64,000 nt of DNA from Xestospongia muta (taxonomy: Eukaryota; Porifera; Demospongiae; Haplosclerida; Petrosiidae), in the NCBI GenBank assembly GCA_963693285.1, contig OY848918.1:11752796-11816795 (forward strand), read 5' to 3'. The translations under genes and the position numbers were made by a program. The notes under the pieces are model-generated. The model worked only from the letters and a program-made list of their open reading frames with translations, did not search any database and was not told where the DNA came from. Positions within the stretch are counted from its first letter, which is position 1, and the number at the start of each line of letters is the position of its first letter. Positions 38,779 to 51,438 of this stretch are shown here, in pieces.

Positions 38779-41700
38779 TCGTCAGTATGACTATGGAATG
38801 ATTACATTGCCTGGAAATATGGAAATAGTTGTGGAGGATTCGGTTGGAATGTGTCAGAAGGTTGTAATAATCGTGACAAGCTATTGCATTGTGTTGTTAC
38901 TACTTGTGGTTATTCTGCAGGAGATTATAATCAACAACTCCTAAATTGATTATGGCAACTGGTAGTGCGATTTGTCAAATTGATAGTCCCAATCATTTAT
39001 TATATACAAATGATACTTGTGGTGGTCAATGAGATGCTTTGCTCTTGCATACATAATTGTTTGAGTATACATGTACTTGCACATGTAGCTCTTTTTTATT
39101 ACTAATTGTGTATATACATGTAAGACTTGATATATATTTAACTTTTAAAATTTCTACTAGGTATTGTTTATGTATGATTATATATTCTAGAACCTAGACA
39201 GGTGCAATCAAAAACCACATGAAAAGTAAATGCATTATTTCATGCAGTGACATAGGTGTAGATTCAGTTTGAGGTAAACATAATATATATGATAATCTAT
39301 TTCCAATAGATGTTGAACTAAAAGAAATAAATGTCACTTAATAGTACTTCACAGTAGATCTTCTGTAGGATGCTAAGTGTAAAGGTTAGATGCTAAGAAT
39401 ACTGAGGGATCTACAAATTTATTAAACCTTTGGAAAATTGATCCTGGCTGTAAAGTTTAAAGGACATATTCTCTAGATTAAAAAATTGTATAAAGTAAGG
39501 GGATCAAAAATTCTGTGTATAGTGCAGTCAAGTTTGTAGCATAAAGTTATGATGTTCACACTAACTTTATCTTTGTTTTTCTAATGACATAACTTTACTT
39601 TCACTTAAATTAGCTCTATAACACTTCCGGATACTGTATAGTGCTAGCTTGTGCAGCTGCTTAATTGACAGTTCCAAATTCATTATAGTTCTATTGTCAT
39701 GAGAACACATAAATTCACATGTTAGAAAGTAGATGAAGTCATTAGTGATTTACAAGGTCAAAGTAGACTTTATTAACAGAAATACCACAGACACAGTAGC
39801 TATACCAACTAGTGCAGGATTAAAATTTTGAAGAATTGAATGAATTCTACAAAATTTTAATTATGTGATGTTTTGTTTTCTGAGAATCAAACTATCTAAA
39901 CTTTATTGGTTCTTGGCATGTGGGATGTTTAAAGGAAGCAAAGAAAACAAATTAGACATATCAGAGTGGTTAGTGCCAACTAAACTTATACTATATATAC
40001 ACACTACTTTAAAACACACATTACTTCAATGTTAAAGTCAGAAGAGGTACTGTCAATGTTTTGGAGGAAGATTGTTCTTTATTTGGAGCAGTGGCATCAG
40101 TGATGTATTTATAATTTGGAGATAGTATTGTCAATAATTTAGAAACTGTTTCTTAATAATGAATCACTTGAAACCTACTTAGCCAACCAGTTTACACCCT
40201 ATAAAATGAATGTGCTGGTTTATATTCATTAAGTTAGTACTTATTACATACTCTAACTTAGCTTGACAAAGTATATTCCACTATAATTATATTCATTAAA
40301 CAGTACTTTAAATGCAATAAATTAGTACTTACTATTAGTAACGTAAACAACATATAAGATCTATGTTATCAGTTTACTTAGCTGGTTACTATGGGGATGT
40401 CTTCATGACCACTTATTATCAGATCTAGACATATGACCACTACCCAGTTTTCTTAGTTTCCCACTATACATGTGAATGTTTTCTCAATTCCTCTAAGTCT
40501 AGGATATGTTACATTATAAGTTTATTCAGCTGGCCTATTCCATAGTTCCTGACAAAGGTTTGGTTCTTTTGAAGGCAACTGTGGGCATGTTCCATGTTAT
40601 CAGTAATCCCTAAATAGGCATGTCTTATCTAAGGCATGCTGATCAGGCGTCAATATTATCTGACTTCATAGCTACCCAAACCACAATAGTCATATCTACA
40701 GTGTCAATGACTTCTCACATCCAAAGACATTAAGCATTATATATACAATACTTTCATGTTAAAGTTGGAAGAGGTACTGTCAATGATTTGGAGAGAGATT
40801 ATTCTTTATTTGGACCTGGCACCAGTGAGGTGTTTTATAATTTGGAGAGGATACTGTCAATAATTTAGAAACTGATCCTTAATAATGATTCATTTGACAA
40901 TTACTTAGTCAACCAGTTTACAGCCTATCAAATGAATGCTGGTTTAGGTTCATTAAGTCAGTACTTATTATATACTCTCTAATTTAGCTTGACAATGTAT
41001 ATTCCACTATAATTATATTCATTAAACAGTACTTTAATGCAATAAATTATTACTTACTGTTAGTAACGTAAACAACATATAAGATCTACGTTATCAGTTT
41101 ACTTAGCTGGTTACTATGGGGATGTCTTCATGACCACCTATTATCAGATCTAGACATATGACCCCTACCCAGTTTTCTAAGTTTCCCACTATACATGTGA
41201 ATGTTTAGCTGATCTATTTCATGACCAGTTTACTTATTATCAGATATGTGACCACTAGATCATGCCCAAAGTTGCCTTCAAAAGAAATAAACCTTTGTCA
41301 GAAACTATGGAATAGACCAGATTAATAAACTTATAATATAAAACATATCCTAGATTTAGAGGAATTAAGAAATTCACATGTATAGTGGAGAACTAAGAAA
41401 ACTGAGACTGGACCTAGTATGTTATCAGTAATCCCTTCATGGGCATGTTTTATCTAATTAAAGTCAAGGTATACTTATGTTATGATCTGGTGTCAATATT
41501 ATCTGACGTTATAGCTACCCAAAACCACAATAGTCATATCTACAATGTCAATGACTTCACACATCAAAAGACATTAAGCAATAACATATTTGAAATTATG
41601 GATTGGATGTGAAGTTGTATATTTAATCCACTTTGATATTAATGTGTATGCTTGTAGAATTCAATGTACTGTATATTTATCTCTGTAACATATTAAGATA

Positions 41701-42074
41701 ATAATCATAATTAATAGCTGTATTAATTACTTACAACTAAGTTGACAGATGGTAGTCTTCTTACTAGATCTGGTGATAAAAAAAGATCTCTAGTGATGTT
41801 ACATGTAGTTCATCCTCTCCATTAAAGTGATTACTAGGATCACTAGGTTCAGTTTAAGGCAAGCATAATATGTCTGATGATCTATTTCAAATAGATATTA
41901 AACTATAAAGAACAAATTAAAACATGTCACTGAACTGCATGTGAGCACTGCACACAATAGCCTCTGCGAAATTTTGCTTTCTGAGAAGCAAACTGTCTAA
42001 ACTTTATTGGTTTTTGGCATGTGGGATGTTCAAACTAAGTAGATATTACATCATACTACTTCACGTGATATCTG

Positions 42075-42096
42075 AAGAGAGAGAGAGAGAGAGAGT

Positions 42097-42128
<32 letters not shown>

Positions 42129-42138
42129 GAGAGAGAGA
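42075..42138. repeat. (GA)n microsatellite, array copy 2
   Basis: Homologous to the 38702 run, shorter, with GTGA and CAGA interruptions. On the minus strand it ends CTTCAG|ATATC. Confidence 0.85.
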
Positions 42139-45100
42139 AACATGATCAGTATGATTATGGAATGATTACATTGCCTGGAAATATGGAAATAGTTGTGGAG
42201 GATTCGGTTGGAATGTGTCAGAAGATAGTAATAATCGTGACAAGCTATTGCATTGTGTTGTTACTACTTGTGGTTATTCTGCAGGAGATCATAATCAACA
42301 ACTCCCAAATTGATTATAGCAACTGGTAGTGCGATTTGTCAAATTGATAGTCCCAATCATTTATTATATACAAATGATACTTGTGGTGGTCAATGAGATG
42401 CTTTGCTCTTACATACATAATTGTTTGAGTATACATGTACTTGCACATGTAGCTCTTTTTTATTGCTAATTGTGTATATACATGTAAGACTTAATATATA
42501 TTTAACTTTTAAAATTTCTACTAGGTATTGTTTATGTATGATTATATATTCTAGAACCTAGACAGGTGCGATCAAAAACCACATGAAAAGTAAATGCATT
42601 ATTTCATGCAGTGACATAGGTGTACATTCAGTTTGAGGTAAACATAATATATAAGATGATCTATTTCCAATAGATGTTGAACTATAAGAAATAAATGTCA
42701 CTTAATAGTACTTCACAATAGATCTTCTGTAGGATGCTAAGTGTAAAGGTTAGATGCTAAGAATACTGAGGGATCTACAAATTTATTAAACCTTTGGAAA
42801 ATTGATCCTGGCTGTAAAGTTTAAAGGACATATTCTATGGATTAAAAAATTGCATAAAGTAAGGGGATCAAAAATTCTGTGTATAGTGCAGTCAAGTTTG
42901 TAGCATAAAGTTATGATGTTCACACTAACTTTATCTTTGTTTTTCTTTTGACTTAACTTTACTTTTACTTGTTCAATTTCCAATTATTAGGTAACAAATT
43001 AGCTCAATAACACTTCCAGATACTGTATAGTGCTAGCTTGTGCAGTTGCTTAATTGACAGTTCCAAATTCGTTATAGTTCTATTGTCATGAGAACACGTA
43101 TAAATTCACATGTTAGAAACTAGATGAAGTCATTAGTGATTTGCAAGGTCAAAGTAGACTTTATTAACAGAAATACCACAGACACAGTAGCTACACCAAC
43201 TAGTGTAGGATTAAAATTTTGAAGAATTGAATGAATTCTACAAAATTTTAATTATGTGATGTTTTGCTTTCTGAGAAGCAAACTATCTAAACTTTATTGG
43301 TTCTTGGCATGTGGGATGTTTAAAGGAAGCAAAGAAAACAAGTTAGACATATCAGAGTGGTTAGTGCCAACTAAGCTTATACTATATATATACACATTAC
43401 TTTAAAACACACATTACTTTAATGTTAAAGTCAGAAGAGGTACTGTCAATGTTTTGGAGGCAGATTGTTCTTTATTTGGAGCAGTGGCACCAGTGATGTA
43501 TTTATAATTTGGAGATAGTATTGTCAATAATTTAGAAACTGTTTCTTAATAATGAATCACTTGAGACCTACTTAGCCAACCAGTTTACAGCCTATAAAAT
43601 GAATGTGCTGGTTTATATTCATTAAGTTAGTACTTATTACATACTCTAATTTAGCTTGACAAAGTATATTCCACTATAATTATATTCATTAAACAGTACT
43701 TTAAATGCAATAAATTAGTACTTACTGTTAGTAACGTAATCAACATATAAGATCTATGTTATCAGTTTACTTAGCTGGTTACTATGGGGATGTCTTCATG
43801 ACCACTTATTATCAGATCTAGACATATGACCACTACCCAGTTTTCTTAGTTTCCCACTATACATGTGAATGTTTTCTCAATTCCTCTAAGTCTAGGAAAT
43901 GCTACATTATAAGTTTATTCAGCTGGCCTATTCCATAGTTCCTGACAAAGGTTTGGTTCTTTTGAAGGCAACTGTGGGCATGTTCCATGTTATCAGTAAT
44001 CCCTAAATAGGCATGTCTTATCTAAGGCATGCTGATCAGGCGTCAATATTATCTGACTTCATAGCTACCTAAACCACAATAGTCATATCTACAGTGTCAA
44101 TGACTTCTCACATCCAAAGACATTAAGCATTATATATACAGTACTTTCATGTTAAAGTTGGAAGAGGTACTGTCAATGATTTGGAAGGAGATTATTCTTT
44201 ATTTGAAGCTTGCACCAGTGAGGTGTTTTATAATTTGGAGAGGATACTGTCAATAATTTAGAAACTGATCCTTAATAATGATTCATTTGACAATTACTTA
44301 GTCAACCAGTTTACAGCCTATCAAATGAATGCTGGTTTAGGTTCATTAAGTTAGTACTTATTATATACTCTCTAACTTAGCTTGACAAAGTATATTCCAC
44401 TATAATTATATTCATTAAACAATACTTTAAATGGAATAAATAGTACTTACTATTAGTAACGTAAACAACATATAAGATCTATGTTATCAGTTTACTTAGC
44501 TGGTTACTATGGGGATGTCTTCATGACCACTTATTATCAGATCTAGACATATGACCACTACCCAGTTTTCTAAGTTTCCCACTATACATGTGAATGTTTA
44601 GCTGATCTATTTCATGACCAGTTTACTTATTATCAGATATATGACCACTAGATCATGCCCAAAGTTGCCTTCAAAAGAAATAAACCTTTGTCAGAAACTA
44701 TGGAATAGACCAGATGAATAAACTTATAATATAAAACATATCCTAGATTTAAAGGAATTGAGAAATTCACATGTATAGTGGAGAACTAAGAAAACTGAGA
44801 CTGGACTTAGTATGCTATCAGTAATCCCTTCATGGGCATGTTTTATCTAATTAAAGTCAAGGTATACTTATGTTATGATCTGGTGTCAATATTATCTGAC
44901 GTTATAGCTACCCAAAACCACAATAGTCATATCTACAATGTCAATGACTTCACACATCCAAAGACATTAAGCAATAACATATTTGAAATTATGGATTGGA
45001 TGTGAAGTTGTATATTCAATTCACTTTGATATTAATGTGTATGCTTGTAGAATTGAATGTACTGTATACATTAAAATTGGTGATATAAAATGATCTCTAG

Positions 45101-46140
45101 TGATGTTATATGTAGTTCATCCTCTCCATTAAAGTAATTACTAGGATCACTAGGTTCAGTTTAAGGCAAGCATAGTATGTCTAATGATCTATTTTCAATA
45201 TATATTGAACTATAAGAACAAATTAAAACATGTCACTAAACTGCATGTGAGCACTGAACACAATATCCTCTGTAGGAGGCTAAGTGTAAAATTAAGACGC
45301 TGAGTAAATGGAGGGATCTAAAAATTCGTTAAACCTTATGAAATAGATCCTGGCTGTAAAGTGTAAAGGATATTCTATGGATTTAAAAATTGTATAAAAC
45401 AATGGGGTTAAAAATTCTGAGTATACTCAGTATAGCACAACTGCATGTGTACCATAAAGTCATGCTGTTCACACTCACTTTGACCTTTCTTTTCTAATGA
45501 CATAACTTTACCTTTTCTTGTCAATTTCCAATTTTAAGGTAACAAATTAGTTCAATATCACTTCTGGATACTGTGTAGTGCTAGCTTGTGCAACTGTCAG
45601 TTCCAAAGTTTTTATAAATCTATTGTCATGATGGCACATATAAATTCACGTGTTAGAAACTAGATGAAGCCATTAGTGATTTACAAGGTCAAAGTAGACT
45701 TTATTAACAGAAATACCACAGACACAGTAGCTACACCAACTAGTGCAGGATTAAAATTTTGTAGAATTGTATGATTTCTACAAAATTTTAATTCTGTGAA
45801 ATTTTGCTTTCTGAGAAGCAAACTATCTAAACTTTATTGATTCTTGGCATGTGGGATGTTAAATTTAAGTAGATATTAAGAAAACAAGTCAGACATATCA
45901 GAGTGATTAGTGCCAACTAAACTTAGACTATATATAATATACAATACTTTTATGTTAAAGTAGGAAGAAATACTGTCAATGATTTGGAGGGAGATTATTC
46001 TTTATTTGGAACTGGTAAGATATATTTATAATTTGGAGAGGGTACTGCTGTTAATTTAAAAAGCTTACTTTAATAATGATTCACTTGAGACCTACTTAGT
46101 CAATCAGTTTATAGCCTATCAATCAAATAAATGTACTGGT

Positions 46141-46616
46141 TTTGAGCAGCAGAATTAAGTAAGTACGAGGAAATAAAGTTATCATGAATGTATCAATATA
46201 TGGGTAGCTACTTAGGTAGATATTTTGTATGGATTGATGTCTTCATTTCTATCATTTTTGGCATTGTCATATCTTTCATTTTTTCAAATGTTTTTAATTA
46301 CTTGTACACTAGATAGGCGTGTACCAGATCATAATGAATGATTATATGGCTTCTTGCTAGACCTCAGTATGAACAAGTGATCTATTTATCAGAATAGTCC
46401 AGAAAAGTATGACATCATTTAGTTTTTAACTTATACATGAAATTACATCAATTCAATAATTACATAACAAAAGAAGCATAATCAATTCATTTTCTAGTTA
46501 TACAGTTCTATAATAGAGATGTTATATGTAATATATTGTTATAATAGTGTTAGGAGACACCAATCAGACACACTATGATTTCTTCACGACTGGTGCATTT
46601 TAATACTTCACATATC

Positions 46617-46617
<1 letters not shown>
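46141..46617. other. Sequence at the right end of the array
   Basis: No gene recognised; AT-rich with the array similarity fading out. Confidence 0.35.

Positions 46618-46694
<77 letters not shown>
46618..46694. repeat. (GA)n microsatellite
   Basis: Pure GA, again preceded by ATATCTGG; on the minus strand (CT)n CCAG|ATATG. Confidence 0.88.
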
Positions 46695-46698
<4 letters not shown>

Positions 46699-47119
46699 AC
46701 ATGTACCACAGTACAGTCAACAATTAATGCCGATAGTTAGAACAAGTGTTAATAATAGTTTAATACTGACCTCTTAATGTTATCTACATGAGGAAATGAG
46801 ATAAATAGAAAAACATACAATTTCATTTTCCACTCTATATAATTACAATATCTCTCAATGTTATCTAAAATGTATTAGACAAGTAAAGAAACTTGTTAGT
46901 CTCTACATACTATACATAATTTTTCAATGTCTGATTACAGTTATTTGGTAGGTCATGCTGGGTCCAAGATTTAAAGATTTAAAGATTAGGTTCTAAGAAC
47001 TTAGTATTACATTAAATGAAACATGTATTAGTATTTGTTCCTAGTAATTTCAATAATTATTATATACACTTTCACACTATCTGACCCAATGATGTTTATT
47101 AGTGGGTGTGGTAATGTAT

Positions 47120-47187
47120 ATTGTCTATACAGTTATATTACTATATAATAGAGGGTCATTATATAGTAATATAACTGTGTAGACAAT
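47120..47187. repeat. Near-perfect 30-bp-arm hairpin with 8-bp loop
   Basis: 47120-47149 and 47158-47187 are reverse complements at 29 of 30 positions, separated by AGAGGGTC. RNA from either strand would form an almost fully paired stem. It may be a tiny palindromic MITE or a small-RNA precursor. Confidence 0.85.
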
Positions 47188-47198
47188 GATAATGATAC

Positions 47199-47446
47199 CT
47201 GACACATGGTCTGTCTCACTGTTAATATCTTTAATGATTGTAAAGTACTTGTTAGAAGTACTGATAGATGAAGTTCAGGACGAAATTTAATATGTAATGA
47301 ATTTAAACTATAACAAGTGAGAGATGAGGATATAAATATCATTTGTCATTACTTACCAACAGTTCTGTCTGTTTGATAGTGTTGTCATTACGTTTGTCCA
47401 GTTTTCTATTGTAATTCCAATGTCAATCAAACATAGTTCTTCAATT
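47199..47446 (-). CDS. Two leucine-rich repeat exons
   Basis: Minus-strand exons 47446-47357 (IEELCLIDIGITIENW...) and 47307-47199 (LNSLHIKFRPEL...TLQSLKILTV) join in phase. Both have the LxxLxL spacing of ribonuclease-inhibitor-type LRRs, one repeat per exon. They are probably part of the same LRR gene or gene remnant as 48142-48533, now separated by an insertion. Confidence 0.5.
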
Positions 47447-47489
47447 CTAAAAAGACAATAAAACAGTTTATTACTAACATTATTATTTG

Positions 47490-47990
47490 TGTATGTATAG
47501 GTTATATACCGAGGTAAAGGTTTCCATGAGATATCAACCGAGTGACGAAGTCGCGAGGTTGATAAATGATATGGAAACCATACCGAGGGTATATAACCGG
47601 CTTGTACCATGAAATGGTCGGCCATGGCAACAATATCACACACAAACCTGCTATATAAAGGTCATCTAGCAACGTTTTTTTCATTGTAACGACACAAATT
47701 CAAAATGGAAGACAAGTTGGACTATAGTCTTTCTCAGGTAGACACCCATTTATTTGACCACGCCTTGACCGATATTGTCGGTAGCGACTCGGCAGTTCCT
47801 TCAGCCCTACCCAACAGTGAACGTTTCGCTTTTCAAAGTGACGAAAGTGTGGAAGCAACAAAAACTAATTCCTTTCCCAAAAACACTTCCCGCTAAAAAA
47901 ATTGTCAACCTGACTGATAACGATCAGAGGTTGATATGAAATTTATCAACCTCATTTAAAGCAATCTGATTGGTCAATTCATACTAGTCA
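47490..47990 (+). mobile_element. Crypton/KIAA1958-like insertion with a 63-codon 5' ORF
   Basis: ATG 47705 opens a 63-codon frame. It begins MEDKLDYSLSQVD and ends with RFAFQSDESV...PKNTSR before a TAA. This resembles, from memory, the conserved N-terminus of KIAA1958/ZMYM-type Crypton tyrosine-recombinase proteins; the catalytic part is absent. A good TATA box (CTATATAAAGG, 47651) lies about 50 bp upstream. The left side contains an imperfect palindrome (GGTTTCCAT ... ATGGAAACC, about 47518-47572). The right side contains a second (AGGTTGAT ... ATCAACCT, about 47925-47952). It looks like a non-autonomous derivative that kept the promoter and first coding piece. Confidence 0.5.
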
Positions 47991-48041
47991 TGGTACAAAT
48001 AATAGTACATACTGTGACATGTATACATGAAGTTGTGATAT

Positions 48042-48200
48042 TATTAACTAGTAGTTATTATTATAATGTAGTCCATACTTGTGACATTTATTAACTAGTA
48101 GTTATTATTATAATATAGTCCATACTTGTGACATTTATTAACTAGTAGTTATTATTATAATGTAGTCCATACTTGTGACATCTATTAACAAGTAGTTCGA
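48042..48200. repeat. 47-48-bp tandem repeat at the end of an LRR exon
   Basis: Three to four copies of TTAACTAGTAGTTATTATTA plus the following GTCCATACTTGTGACAT. The unit includes the stop codon of the adjoining LRR exon, so the exon end itself was amplified. Confidence 0.85.
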
Positions 48201-48533
48201 GTGATAGTCCATTTATTATAATCCATTGTAACTCCAGATATGTGATATTAGGACAATGTTTACTTATAGCAGTTAGTAATGTATCAGTTTGTACTAGACC
48301 AAGATTACATGTGTCCAATGTAAGTTTCTAGAATTAATAAACTTGAATAATATAACTCGTAATAATTGTTAAGCTAACCTTTAACTCATTTCCTAATATG
48401 GACATCTCTCTCTCATTATCAGAAACAGAGAGTGTACTGTGACATCTCTTCAATATTAATGAAGATGGAAGTGATTTGGTAGCACTTTTAAACTTGTTAG
48501 GAGTCAGTGTTCCAGTCAGAGTGATCTCTCTAC
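48142..48533 (-). CDS. Two leucine-rich repeat exons with stop
   Basis: Exon 48533-48379 (REITLTGTLTPNKFKSATKS ... SILGNELK) joins in phase to 48327-48142 (KLTLDTCNLG...LLTAIS.HCPNITYLELQW), which ends in TAG within the 47-bp tandem repeat. The second exon has the pattern of a ribonuclease-inhibitor-type LRR, as in NLR-like proteins. No NACHT or death-fold exon is seen nearby, so it may be a fragment. Confidence 0.5.
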
Positions 48534-48701
48534 CTAAATAGATTATAATATCTTATATTATTGTAAAATGTGAATACAGTAGTGTTTAAATGAAGTCAAT
48601 GTATATTGAAAGGAATATTGTTCTGATACAAAACACACTGATAGTATTTAGTTAATATATTCATATTCTTGAGAAAAAGACCTGGGTGTTTGGGTAGATT
48701 A

Positions 48702-49219
48702 GTGTTTTGAATGTTCATATTAATGTCAAACATTTCAATAGTCAGAGCGACTATCTTCATCAGTGGCTTAAATAATAAAAGGTAAAAATAAAAAGCTTCT
48801 ATTTATACTACATGCTTAAGGTACAAAGTTCAAAACATCCTGCATTCCTGCACACTACGTGATACATCAAGACAGCAAAGATTGCTTGTCTTTGTCAGCA
48901 CTTACTCTTCAACTAGAGATGCAAGCTCTACCATATCCTCCCATGATATCTCCATCAGAAGCCTCTGGTTCCCTCTGCTGAAGGATACAAAATTGAAAGA
49001 CACCAAGCTCTACACATGTAGCAGCCCACCCATGCAACACGTATAGGAATGCAGGATGTTTTTTAACTTTGTACCTTAAGCATGTAGTATAAATAGAAGT
49101 CTTTTACTTTTACGTTTTCATTATTTAAGCCACTGATGAAGATAGTTGCTCTGGCTATTGAAACATTTGGCGTTAATATGTATTTTGTTTGGTGAAATAA
49201 AAATGAACATTCAAAACTT
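48702..49219. mobile_element. Foldback element with ~150-170-bp inverted ends
   Basis: GTTTTGAATGTTCAT at the left end is mirrored by ATGAACATTCAAAAC at 49203-49217. Pairing continues inward through TTCAATAG, CTTCATCAGTGGCTTAAATA, CATGCTTAAGGTACAAAGTT and CATCCTGCATTCCT on the left with their reverse complements on the right. About 200 bp of unpaired centre remains, with no transposase frame. Confidence 0.85.
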
Positions 49220-50640
49220 ATTCACATTCTTGTTTGTCTTACATACACATACATATGTATGTTTGAGGATAAAGTTTGACAGTTACATTCTATGGAGGCC
49301 CAGTGGGACAGTCCAAGATCAGCCTATTTTTAATACACATTAAGCATAAAGTATGTAGCTAAAGGTTCAGACTATCCCAATGGGTCATGCTCAAAGGTCA
49401 GACTGTCCCATTGAGCTAACAAACTAATAAAGACAAAGTAACTGAATTGTGATTAACTTGAGATAACAACAATTAGTGCAGTACTGCTATTATCTGACTC
49501 AATGATAACTTGAATAGCTTGACAAAGTACATTCCATTATAATTAAATTCATTAAACAATACTTTAAATACACACAGTACAATAAATTAGTACTTGTTAT
49601 TAGTAAACAACATATAACTATAATTTTATTATAGTTATATCTATAATTTTTATTAAAACTATAAAGATTAGAACTAAAGCTTCAAGAATGATAGTGATCT
49701 AATTCAATAAAGGATAGACTGTCTAAACCACAGATTACATCCATACTTTAACACATTTATCACACTATGACTTTATACAAGCTCAATTTCCCTATTGTGA
49801 GATATCACATATCAAATGATTTGACACTTTATGTATTACAATTTAATAAGTACAATCTATCATAGTGATGAATTAGTACATGTAGAGAACACATCAAACT
49901 AACAAAGTCGCAAAGGATAAAAGAACACTTACAAAGTGCCAAAGTTCTAGGAATAGATTTATCATACACTTTATAATAGCATTTACTCATCGTTATGGCA
50001 ATGAAAACTCTCAGGAATATATAAAACAATTGAATACAAACTGTTGATTCTTTATATGACTATGTTAGACCAATGAACTTACATTAAAATTGGAGTTCTC
50101 CCTTTACATGTAGTTAACTGGCTATTTAAGTAATAACAAAGGCTGTTTACCTCATAAAAATGTTTGTTTCTCATTAAAGGCTATACAACAAACAATGGAT
50201 GCAAGGTTCAGTCATTCATTATTGAATTTGTCAGTACTTGGCACTTCATAAAGACCACTTATTCTTTCACCAGAAACTTGTGCAGACAAATCCAATAATG
50301 TGATCTAAACCATGCTTTAACTATTACTCATCCATATTTTCTAGTAGACCATAATCATTCATAGTCAACAAACTTGTTTTATGTATTCTTCTCCCAAAAG
50401 AAGGTACTAATGTCCTACATGTAGTTTAGAAGTACCTTGTGAGCTGACTTTTTCAATTCCAAACGAAACAAAAGACAACGAAACTATAATGTCTAAACTT
50501 AGAAAATTGCTAGCCTAACTTATTTCTCTTTGCTCAACATGTGATAATAATAACAATAACCACAAATCTAAGAGGATGGAGGTGGGTGTTTGCATGAGGT
50601 ATTGACAAAATATAGGAGGCCAAATGTGCATAAACACGTA
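49220..50640. other. Unannotated AT-rich sequence
   Basis: Apart from a short relative of the 36-46 kb array (49507-49620), I see no gene, long repeat or RNA here. Confidence 0.4.
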
Positions 50641-50830
50641 ACTAATGAGACTGAGGTGTATAACTGACTTGTACCATGTTGACCAATCAGATTGCTTTGT
50701 TTTAATTGCTACAGTGTGACAAGATCTACTTACTAGCTTTAGCTAACAAAGAAACACTTACCATTTTACTTCCAATAGAAGAAATGGACTTTCTTATCTA
50801 CACTAATTTGTTTAAATATCACAATGAGGG

Positions 50831-50917
50831 TATTATACTAGAGTGTTATACCTTCATTAGTACCCATTTTCTATATTATACTAGAGTGTTATACCTTCAT
50901 TAACACCCATTCTCTAT
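50831..50917. repeat. 43-bp direct repeat, two copies
   Basis: TATTATACTAGAGTGTTATA through CCCATT..CTA occurs twice in succession with two or three differences. Confidence 0.75.
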
Positions 50918-51003
50918 TTGTAGAAAATAGAAATATAAGGAAGCAATTTCATTTATATTGATATGCTAAAACCATGGAATCATAACCTCAAAAAAGAGTC
51001 TAC

Positions 51004-51077
51004 AAGAATTAATACACCATTCCAAGAGGTGTATAAGATATTAATTCTTCGAAAATGGAGCAATCTGATTGGTCAAT
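51004..51077. repeat. Hairpin plus CCAAT-type word, recurring element end
   Basis: AAGAATTAAT (51004) and ATTAATTCTT (51040) flank ACACC...GGTGT, forming a nested palindrome. GCAATCTGATTGGTCAAT follows immediately. The same word occurs at 47961 next to the Crypton-like element and inverted at 50681. Confidence 0.55.
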
Positions 51078-51438
51078 TAAGGCTTAGCATGGTATATATC
51101 ACATTAATGTCAATACCTCCAATATCTTATCCAGTTGTTTATCATTCTCACAAAAAATAGTTCAGCATGACAACTTTCAGCTATGTATTGGCAAGTCTCT
51201 GAAAGAAAGGAAGATCACTGTGACATCAGTATAGGTACTGTGACATTAAACTGATTGATAATATCAAAGTAAATGTAATTACACTTTAGTAACACTTCAA
51301 TACAGTAAGACAACACTAATCGCTTTCTTTTATACTATACATCAATATTTATCTTATAACAAGTTAGGAACCAATAGTTATCTGATTTTCTACATCTTAT
51401 GAAGGTTCATATAACATGTCAGAGATGGTGTTCCATAC

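Larger units (their letters stand above)
36215..46140. repeat. About 10-kb array of ~3.4-kb higher-order repeats
   Basis: The same ordered set of words recurs with a spacing near 3.36-3.40 kb. CACTAGATCATGCCC-type starts lie at about 37894 (diverged), 41252 and 44649. GA-microsatellite blocks lie at 38702 and 42075. ATTCTAGAACCTAGACAGG is at about 39190 and 42550. GAATTCAATGTACTG is at about 38270 and 41660, with a GAATTGAATGTACTG variant at 45050. Smaller subunits (AAGTATATTCCACTATAATTA and following sequence) recur at 36225, 37715, 40270, 40995, 43665 and 44390, so each unit is itself built from duplicated pieces. The first copy (36.2-37.9 kb) and last copy (44.6-46.1 kb) are partial. A short relative is at 49507-49620. 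No intact gene lies inside. Confidence 0.8.

Noticed and set aside
47353..47684. Minus-strand frames over 47353-47684
   Set aside because: They run from an LRR exon into the mobile insertion in unrelated frames; only the LRR exon part has support.
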